Below are positions 1 to 4,920 of a stretch of DNA of 13,760 bases, in pieces. Under the pieces are notes generated by a model. That model was given only the letters and a program-made list of their open reading frames with translations, did not search any database and was not told the DNA's origin. Both the position numbers and the translations under genes were made by a program. This DNA is from Spirochaetaceae bacterium (GTDB taxonomy: Bacteria; Spirochaetota; Spirochaetia; Treponematales; Breznakiellaceae): the NCBI GenBank assembly GCA_031290205.1, contig JAITNZ010000047.1, positions 1 through 13,760 on the forward strand, in the 5' to 3' direction. The stretch's first letter is position 1; every line of letters starts with the position of its first letter.

Positions 1-35
1 CCAAACCCCATACCCCTCTTCTATAGGAGAACAAA

Positions 36-1385
36 ATGAAAAAAGAAATTAAACTACTATTACTTGTATGCACGGCATTTGCCGTGTTTGCCGCATTTGC
101 CGCCCTTGCCGCATGCAGACCGACCGTTGATTTAACACCGGTAGACTCGTCAGACGGAAAGAAAGACGGGCATACCTACCTGACCGCGTCAGATTCCTAC
201 GCCGACATTTTCAAAACGTTTTGGCAGGGAATGGACGTGAACTATGTCTATTGGGATGTGGAGCCGACCGGCTATTGGGACGAGGTCTGGAACAAAGACA
301 AACCCCTCTTTGAGGCGCTGGGCGACTACAATGTCGCGGATACCTCTCCAGAGGCTCAGGCTCAAATAACTACCGCACGAAAGTATATCCGGGAGATGGT
401 CTACCCGCTTCATGACGGGCATTTGAGAGTCCGCTTTGAATATTATAGCCCGCTTGATCCTCCGCCTAATTATTCTCCGACCAAGCCTCGGACCTATTCT
501 CCGACGAAGACAAAGGTCGAAGCGCGGCATCCTCCCAATGCCGATCCAGCAGATACATTTTACTGGACGGATACATCGGGAGATATGAATAATAATTTTT
601 GGTCCAGGACTGTATCCCACTATATGACCGGCACGACTCTCACCGCGACGGTGGAGGGGGATGATCCAATCCGCATGGCGACAGGCGCCATTGACGTACC
701 CGGCGGACACATCCGCTATCTGTACTTTAGCGCATTTGAGATTAACTCCAACGTCGATGATGCGGCGGTACACGCAATAAGAACTGCCTATTGGGATGGT
801 ATAGACAACCCGGCTTGCAAAGGAGTTATATTTGATTTGCGGGGAAACACCGGCGGCTCGAATATCGATATACCGCTCCTCTTAAGCCCCCTCTTAACAA
901 GCGACCTTACCTTTGCCCATGAGCGGCTTAAAAAAGGCGCCGCCCGCTTGGATTATATGCCCTGGGTGCCCTATATCCTCAAAGCCGCCAAAACTGGGAG
1001 CATTTGGATGTCGCCAAACGCCGGCAAGATTCCCGTCGTCGCTCTGGTCAATGATTATTCAATCTCCTGCGGGGAATTGATGCCCATGGCAATAAAGGCA
1101 ATGCCCAAGGGACGCATCATCGGCACCAGAACCTGGGGCGCCACCGGTCCCCGCAACGGAAACGAGACGCCCCTCTATACCCACGGCGGCAGCTTTACAC
1201 ACAACAAGCTTTGGACGCAAGTTGTCCAAGCCGGCTATCAGACGCGGGGCTTGCATTTCGAAAACTACGAAGGCGAAGGCGTCCTACCAGACGACGGGGA
1301 AGTTCCGTTTGACCTTGTCAAATTTACTGCCGGAGAAGACGTGCAGCTTCAGGCTGCAATAGACTATGTGAAGAGTGAAGAGTGA
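36..1385 (+). CDS. S41-family (C-terminal processing / tricorn-core type) peptidase, putative lipoprotein
   Basis: This 449-aa protein starts with a lipoprotein signal (KK at the N-terminus, a hydrophobic stretch, then LAAC with Cys27), so it is probably anchored to a membrane facing the periplasm or outside. The C-terminal half carries S41 peptidase motifs: FDLRGNTGG at residues 266-274, and NDYSISCGE at 339-347, where Ser344 aligns with the nucleophile of Tsp/CtpA. In those Ser-Lys proteases a Lys lies 25 residues later; here that position is Ala369, so a Ser-Lys dyad is not present. A DGH motif (His126 and His129 in LHDGHL) resembles the His-containing S41 members of the tricorn/IRBP type, which suggests a Ser-His arrangement. 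No PDZ domain is evident. AGGAGA at 25-30 fits the ATG at 36. The last codons and the stop are made of heptamer repeat. The substrate is unknown. Confidence 0.85.
   Translation: MKKEIKLLLLVCTAFAVFAAFAALAACRPTVDLTPVDSSDGKKDGHTYLTASDSYADIFKTFWQGMDVNYVYWDVEPTGYWDEVWNKDKPLFEALGDYNVADTSPEAQAQITTARKYIREMVYPLHDGHLRVRFEYYSPLDPPPNYSPTKPRTYSPTKTKVEARHPPNADPADTFYWTDTSGDMNNNFWSRTVSHYMTGTTLTATVEGDDPIRMATGAIDVPGGHIRYLYFSAFEINSNVDDAAVHAIRTAYWDGIDNPACKGVIFDLRGNTGGSNIDIPLLLSPLLTSDLTFAHERLKKGAARLDYMPWVPYILKAAKTGSIWMSPNAGKIPVVALVNDYSISCGELMPMAIKAMPKGRIIGTRTWGATGPRNGNETPLYTHGGSFTHNKLWTQVVQAGYQTRGLHFENYEGEGVLPDDGEVPFDLVKFTAGEDVQLQAAIDYVKSEE
75..110 (+). repeat. Four 9-bp tandem units in the lipoprotein signal peptide
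   Basis: GCATTTGCC, GTGTTTGCC, GCATTTGCC and GCCCTTGCC follow one another in frame. They encode the Phe/Val/Leu-Ala part of the hydrophobic core of the S41 lipoprotein signal. Slippage by one unit would change the core by three residues without a frameshift. Confidence 0.8.
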
Positions 1386-1458
1386 ACAATGAACAATGAA
1401 CAGTGAACAGTGAACAGTGAACAGTGAGCAGTGAACAGTGAGCAATGAGCAGTGAAGA
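1368..1458 (+). repeat. Heptamer array 1a, 13 units of RTGARSA type (mostly GTGAACA)
   Basis: Thirteen consecutive 7-bp units fill exactly 91 bp: GTGAAGA, GTGAACA, ATGAACA, GTGAGCA and close variants. The array begins inside the last codons of the S41 gene, and the third unit supplies its TGA stop (1383-1385). Each unit contains TGA and 7 is not a multiple of 3, so the array places a stop in all three sense frames within 21 nt. Confidence 0.95.
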
Positions 1459-1476
1459 AAGATTGCGGAGTATGCT

Positions 1477-1700
1477 CTTCCCCTGTTCCCCGTTCCCCGT
1501 GCCCCGTGCCCCGTGCCCCGTTCCCCGTGCCCCGTTCCCCGTTCCCTTTTCCCTTTTCCCTCTTCCCTTTTCCCTCTTCCCTTTTCCCTCTTCCCTTTTC
1601 CCTTTTCCCTTGTCCCTCTTCCCTTTTCCCTCTTCCCCCATCCCCCGTTCCCCGTTCCCTGTTCCCCATCCCCCATCCCCCATTCCCCATCCCCCCTCTT
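1477..1700 (+). repeat. Heptamer array 1b, C/T-rich (CCCCGTT, CCCCGTG, CCCTTTT, CCCTCTT, CCCCATC)
   Basis: About 220 bp of C/T-rich 7-bp units form sub-blocks: first CCCCGTK, then CCCTTTT/CCCTCTT, then CCCCGTT/CCCTGTT, then CCCCATC. None of these units creates a stop codon in any frame on either strand, which explains several long overlapping open frames here that are not genes. The strand asymmetry is extreme: the minus strand is almost pure purine. Confidence 0.95.
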
Positions 1701-1756
1701 CACCTACTCCCAATTTACCACGAATTTGGAAGAGCACTCGAGGTGCTGAAGGGCTA

Positions 1757-1785
1757 TTGACACTCATTTTCATTCGGTGTAAATT
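1757..1785 (+). promoter_or_regulatory. Sigma70-type promoter for the response-regulator unit
   Basis: A perfect TTGACA (1757-1762) is followed after 17 bp by TAAATT (1780-1785, 4 of 6 matches to TATAAT). It lies about 40 bp upstream of the response-regulator start and downstream of the heptamer array, so this unit probably has its own promoter. Confidence 0.7.
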
Positions 1786-1827
1786 CATAAACGATGCTAA
1801 ATTATTTAAGATTCAAGGAGCATGGTG

Positions 1828-2262
1828 ATGGTTGCCAAAACAGATCTTCCTGCAAATGAGAAGCCGCCTGCGGGGGCGAAACCCGGCGGAGGGGCGTATA
1901 GGGTACTCGTCGTTGACGATTCTATGTTTATTGCCAAACAATTGGGGCAAATTTTGAGCTCGGATGGCTTTGAAGTCGCTGATACTGCCGGTGACGGCGC
2001 ACAAGGTGTAGAAAAATACAAAGCCGGCGGCGGCACTATCGATCTGGTGACGATGGATATTACGATGCCCGTCATGGATGGTGTGTCTGCGCTCGAAAAA
2101 ATACTGGAATTTGACAAAGAAGCCAAAGTTATTATGGTAAGCGCCCTCGGTAAAGAGGATGTCGTCAAAAAATGCCTCCTTACCGGCGCGAAAAGCTATA
2201 TTGTCAAACCTTTGGACAGAAAAAAAGTGCTCGAAAGGGTAGTTGCGGTCCTAGGTATCTGA
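1828..2262 (+). CDS. Single-domain CheY-like response regulator
   Basis: This 144-aa receiver protein has no output domain. From the ATG at 1828 the receiver signature is complete: acidic pair Asp30-Asp31 (VVDDS), phospho-acceptor Asp77 (TMDITMPVMDG), Ser105 (VSALG) and Lys127 (VKPL). It has a Pro/Gly-rich N-terminal extension of about 22 residues before the first strand. I chose the start at 1828 because AAGGAG (1815-1820) then has a 7-nt spacing; an in-frame ATG at 1822 would lie only one base from it. It should act by phosphorylation-dependent protein contact, for example in chemotaxis or another two-component pathway. No kinase, flagellar or chemotaxis gene is nearby. The DegT-like gene follows after 7 nt, so the two are probably co-transcribed. 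Confidence 0.9.
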   Translation: MVAKTDLPANEKPPAGAKPGGGAYRVLVVDDSMFIAKQLGQILSSDGFEVADTAGDGAQGVEKYKAGGGTIDLVTMDITMPVMDGVSALEKILEFDKEAKVIMVSALGKEDVVKKCLLTGAKSYIVKPLDRKKVLERVVAVLGI

Positions 2263-2269
2263 TTTTTAG

Positions 2270-3307
2270 ATGAAAATCGAAGTTTACTCCCCTACCATCA
2301 GGCGGAAAGAGATGGATGCCGTCCTTACTGTCCTCGTTGAAGAAAAAATTGGTCCGGGTGAACAAGCGCAACGCCTCGTTCAAATCGCAAAAGAAAATCT
2401 GCATTTCGATTATGCCCTTGCCCTGCGCAGTCCCGCAATGGCGCTCAATCTTGCCATAAAAATGTTTAAGCCTGATGATGAGCGGGGCGGCGTCCTCATT
2501 TCGGCGCTGTCTCCTCAGTATTATCTGCGCGTGATAGACGATGCGGGGATGGTCCCCGTTATCTGCGATGTCGATTCGTCATCGGGCTGCGTCAGCGCCG
2601 ATTTACTCAAAGCGGCTGCGGAAAAAGCCGGCGATGTGCAAGTCCGCTGTATCGCGCTCTACGAGGGGCTGGGCATCCTCCCCGATATGCTGGCACTAGC
2701 CGAGCTCGGCATCCCGCTTATCGAAGATTGCTCGGCTTCCTACGGCGCCGCGCTGGGTGAACGAAAAGCCGGCACATTCGGCACGCTGAGTATCCTGGGG
2801 CTGGAAGAGCGCGACCTGCTGACGGCGGGGGGCGGCGCCCTGCTTTTTGCGATGGAGCGGCGGAATGCGGCGGCGCTCCGCAACCTGCCGGAACTGCCCC
2901 CTGAATACGGGCTTCCCGATATGAATGCGGCGATGGCTATTGTCCAGTTCCGCGAAGCCGCCCGTTGCGCGGAAAAACGCGAGGAAATCGCACGCCTCTA
3001 TACGGATGCCGCGATGCGCGGACGGCATAAACGGTTTTTGCAGGTTGATGATTTCATTCCTAATAACATTGCCTTCCCGCTCATCCTCGAAACCGGTATG
3101 AAAGATGTTGCCGCCTATGCGAAAAAAAAAGAAATCGCCGTGGAAAGCGCCTTTTCCACCAGCGTCATCGGCGCGCTTCCTACAGCAGGCGAGCTCTATC
3201 CTGCCGCCTATTCGCTCAGCCTCCGCACTGCGCTCTTCCCGATTTATCCCCGGCTTGGCACGGCAAATGCCGCAAATATCGCAAAACTCATCCTCACCTT
3301 GCCCTAG
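2270..3307 (+). CDS. DegT/DnrJ/EryC1/StrS-fold protein, apparently lacking the PLP lysine
   Basis: This 345-aa protein reads like a DegT-family (fold type I, PLP) aminotransferase. It has an N-terminal region like the usual Ser-Gly-Thr PLP loop (here LRSPAMALNLAIKMF), the EDCSASYG block (Glu152, Asp153, where Asp normally contacts the pyridine nitrogen), the GTFG-to-AGGGALL segment, and the DMNAAMAIVQF...KREEIARLY helix. The catalytic lysine of the family precedes the GEGG-like turn by about eight residues (PTKNLTTGEGG type). Here the segment is LEERDLLTAGGG and the equivalent position is about Arg181. The SGT loop is also altered. It may therefore be a non-catalytic relative or act by other chemistry. 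There is no good ribosome-binding site; the 7-nt gap from the upstream stop suggests translational coupling. Family placement is fairly sure; function is open. Confidence 0.8.
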   Translation: MKIEVYSPTIRRKEMDAVLTVLVEEKIGPGEQAQRLVQIAKENLHFDYALALRSPAMALNLAIKMFKPDDERGGVLISALSPQYYLRVIDDAGMVPVICDVDSSSGCVSADLLKAAAEKAGDVQVRCIALYEGLGILPDMLALAELGIPLIEDCSASYGAALGERKAGTFGTLSILGLEERDLLTAGGGALLFAMERRNAAALRNLPELPPEYGLPDMNAAMAIVQFREAARCAEKREEIARLYTDAAMRGRHKRFLQVDDFIPNNIAFPLILETGMKDVAAYAKKKEIAVESAFSTSVIGALPTAGELYPAAYSLSLRTALFPIYPRLGTANAANIAKLILTLP

Positions 3308-3377
3308 TATTCAGTCAGCAACGAAAATGTGGGGAGTTGCAGGATGAATAAGAAAACCGCGAAGTCCAATAAAAAAT

Positions 3378-3408
3378 CCCCGCCGCAAGCAGCGGGGTAT
3401 TTTTTTTT
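3378..3408 (+). terminator. Rho-independent terminator after the DegT-like gene
   Basis: Stem CCCCGC (3378-3383) pairs with GCGGGG (3392-3397), followed by a T-rich run to 3408. An A run lies just upstream (3371-3376), so it may also work in the reverse direction. Confidence 0.9.
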
Positions 3409-3430
3409 GTAGAGGAAATTTTTTGTACGT

Positions 3431-3504
3431 GTGGGGTTTACTACCATGAATTCTTAGCGTTGCCATAATTTAGCCGCCCCAAGGGGCGGGGTATTAAACC
3501 CCAC
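3431..3504. repeat. Nested inverted-repeat element of unknown type
   Basis: GTGGGGTTTA (3431-3440) is a perfect inverted copy of TAAACCCCAC (3495-3504). Inside it lies a second hairpin, CCGCCCC (3474-3480) with GGGGCGG (3483-3489). The architecture resembles a small mobile-element end or a structured RNA. No transposase is present, so its nature is inferred only. Confidence 0.6.
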
Positions 3505-3671
3505 TGCGAATAAGTAGAAGGCAGAAAGTGCCTATTGCTGACGAGGGAGGCGTTAAGTGGGCGATGCGCAGCATCGAAAATTTCGAGCCCTAATTTAGAT
3601 TAGTTGCCGTTAAAATGTGATTGCAATGCTGAGTGTGCGCCTCGTGTCGGATTGCCGCCGATTTAGCCGTG
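3505..3671. other. Intergenic stretch with small hairpins and no convincing gene
   Basis: Two overlapping dyads are visible: CGATGC (3562-3567) with GCATCG (3571-3576), and CGAAAATTTCG (3575-3585), flanked by GGGC and GCCC. A stop-to-stop reading frame, 3498-3593, would encode about 31 residues containing SRRQKVPIA. It has no start or ribosome-binding site and may be the tail of a decayed element. Nothing else is supported here. Confidence 0.4.
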
Positions 3672-3755
3672 GGGGGCGTTGCGGGGGGCTGTGCCCCCCG
3701 CAGAGGGGGTAGGGCGCAACGCAGTGCGCCCGTAGGGGGAGACTTCCCCCTCCTT
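3672..3755 (+). repeat. Three-hairpin dispersed repeat, copy 1
   Basis: Three consecutive stem-loops are present: TGCGGGGGG (3680-3688) with CCCCCCGCA (3694-3702), GGGCGCA (3712-3718) with TGCGCCC (3725-3731), and AGGGGGA (3734-3740) with TCCCCCT (3745-3751). A homologous copy with the same order lies on the minus strand at about 8069-7990. Paired positions change together between copies, for example the second pair of the middle stem is G-C here and C-G in the other copy. Confidence 0.8.
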
Positions 3756-3873
3756 CTGCTGTTAGTGTTCGTCATTTGGGGTTATTAGTCAAATTATTTA
3801 TCGATAATTCATCAGAGAGATGCTATCGCAGGTTCCCGTCAAAGGGCAAATTATCACGCACTGCCCTGCCGCT

Positions 3874-4911
3874 TCATTGTTCCATAAAGAAAGTGTCAAT
3901 CATACGTTGAAATGCCGGCGGGAGCGGCGCCGTTATCCTGGGCGCTAAGTGGAGCGGATTATCAACTGGAAATTCAATGCAATGACTGTGAAGATAAAAG
4001 GTTTTGCCGCCGATGCCTGAGGCACTGCCTGTGCCACCGTATTTGCGGTCGTGGACGAGCGGGTGTCCGCGAGCGGCGGCTTGAGCGCGTATCTGGTGCG
4101 TGCGCCCCGTCTCTATCCGCGCTTCAACGAGGGTGAGGCGCTCCGTGTGGGCAAGCGCCTTTACCCGCGTTAGCGCGCTCTTTGCCTTGCACAAGCCCTC
4201 ACCCTGCCCGACGATGGTTTTCTTTGCCTGCCTGTCCCGCAAAAGAGCATCCTCCCAAAATTCTTCGCCGGTGATTTTGCCTTCAACAATGGCAAGATAG
4301 GTCTTGCAAAAAATGCCTTCGCGCAGCCCCCGGCTGATGTATCTGGCTCCATCAAGACTTTTTGAAAAGAGTATCAGCCCGCTGGTCCCCCTGTCCAGCC
4401 GGTGAGCGGGACCGGGACTAAACGAAAGCGATTGCGGTATCCTACCGGCTAGATAGCCCCTGACGTCGCCCTCAAGGCTGCCCTCCCCATGTACAAGTAC
4501 ACCAACGCTCTTGTTGAGCGCCAGAACATCATCGTTTTCAAAGAGAATGCTCAATGAGCGCTGCATAGCAGCGGGGGAACGGGGAACGGGGAACGGGTTT
4601 TCACTCTGTAAATCTATGTTGTTTCTGTGAGGTTTCCCGATAGTATCAAAGACTAGCGAACTGACATCTTCCCTGTTCCCTGTTCCTTGTTCCCTTCTTC
4701 CTCCCCCCCCCCCCTCCATCGTAAACTCAATCACATCGCCTGTGCTCACCCGCGTAGCGGCAGCCGCCTTCTTGCCGTTTACCGTAACGGCGCCCTTGCG
4801 CAATAAGCGGTGGAGCGCCGAAAGCGGCGTCGCAGGAAAACTCTTGCGGAGAATGCGGTCAAGCCGCCTGCCGTCGTCATCGCCTCCGGCAGTGAGCGTT
4901 TCTTTTACCAC
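3874..4911 (-). CDS. RluA-family 23S rRNA/tRNA pseudouridine synthase with S4 domain
   Basis: This 345-aa enzyme converts specific uridines in RNA to pseudouridine. Residues 1-65 form an S4 RNA-binding domain (RRLDRILRKSF...GAVTVNGKK...VSTGDVIEF). The catalytic domain begins near residue 121 and holds the HRLDRGTSG motif at 170-178 with catalytic Asp173. Further motifs are ETGRTHQIR (267-275) and HPLVHDRKYGG (283-293). Residues about 67-119 are an unusual linker containing a Gly5 run encoded across a G12 tract and segments made of heptamer DNA (REQGTGNRE and NPFPVPRSP). The start is GTG at 4911 with no clear ribosome-binding site, 9 nt after the stop of the upstream gene and in its frame, so re-initiation or coupling is likely. 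The target could be RluC-, RluD- or RluB-like sites; I cannot tell which. Confidence 0.9.
   Translation of the reverse strand: MVKETLTAGGDDDGRRLDRILRKSFPATPLSALHRLLRKGAVTVNGKKAAAATRVSTGDVIEFTMEGGGGGRREQGTGNREDVSSLVFDTIGKPHRNNIDLQSENPFPVPRSPAAMQRSLSILFENDDVLALNKSVGVLVHGEGSLEGDVRGYLAGRIPQSLSFSPGPAHRLDRGTSGLILFSKSLDGARYISRGLREGIFCKTYLAIVEGKITGEEFWEDALLRDRQAKKTIVGQGEGLCKAKSALTRVKALAHTERLTLVEARIETGRTHQIRAQAAARGHPLVHDRKYGGTGSASGIGGKTFYLHSHCIEFPVDNPLHLAPRITAPLPPAFQRMIDTFFMEQ
4573..4714. repeat. Heptamer-flanked insertion in the rluA-like gene, with a 12-nt C/G homopolymer
   Basis: Three GGGGAAC units (4574-4594) and an inverted heptamer block of TTCCCTG/TTCCTTG units (4669-4694) flank about 74 bp of unique sequence. 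A C12 run (4703-4714) follows. Everything reads open in the gene's frame and forms the linker between the S4 and catalytic domains. Confidence 0.75.
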
Positions 4912-4920
4912 GAGATGCCA

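Noticed and set aside
1368..1700. CRISPR array
   Set aside because: There are no unique spacers between repeats and no cas genes; units are contiguous 7-mers.
1284..1828. Several long overlapping ORFs on both strands rich in PVPR/GTGNG-type repeats
   Set aside because: They are by-products of stop-free heptamer repeats, open in all frames, without ribosome-binding sites or non-repeat domains.
3344..3412. 22-codon ORF beginning MNKKTAKSNKK
   Set aside because: Its second half is the terminator hairpin and T run, and the upstream purine stretch is weak; probably chance.
3590..3775. Minus-strand ORF of 61 codons, with a similar peptide in a + strand ORF at 7849-8079
   Set aside because: The peptide similarity comes from the two copies of the three-hairpin repeat, not from a gene family; no start signals are present.
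3843..3867. AGGGCA/TGCCCT dyad as terminator of the rluA-like gene
   Set aside because: It has a 13-nt loop and no T run on the minus strand, so support is too weak to list as a feature.
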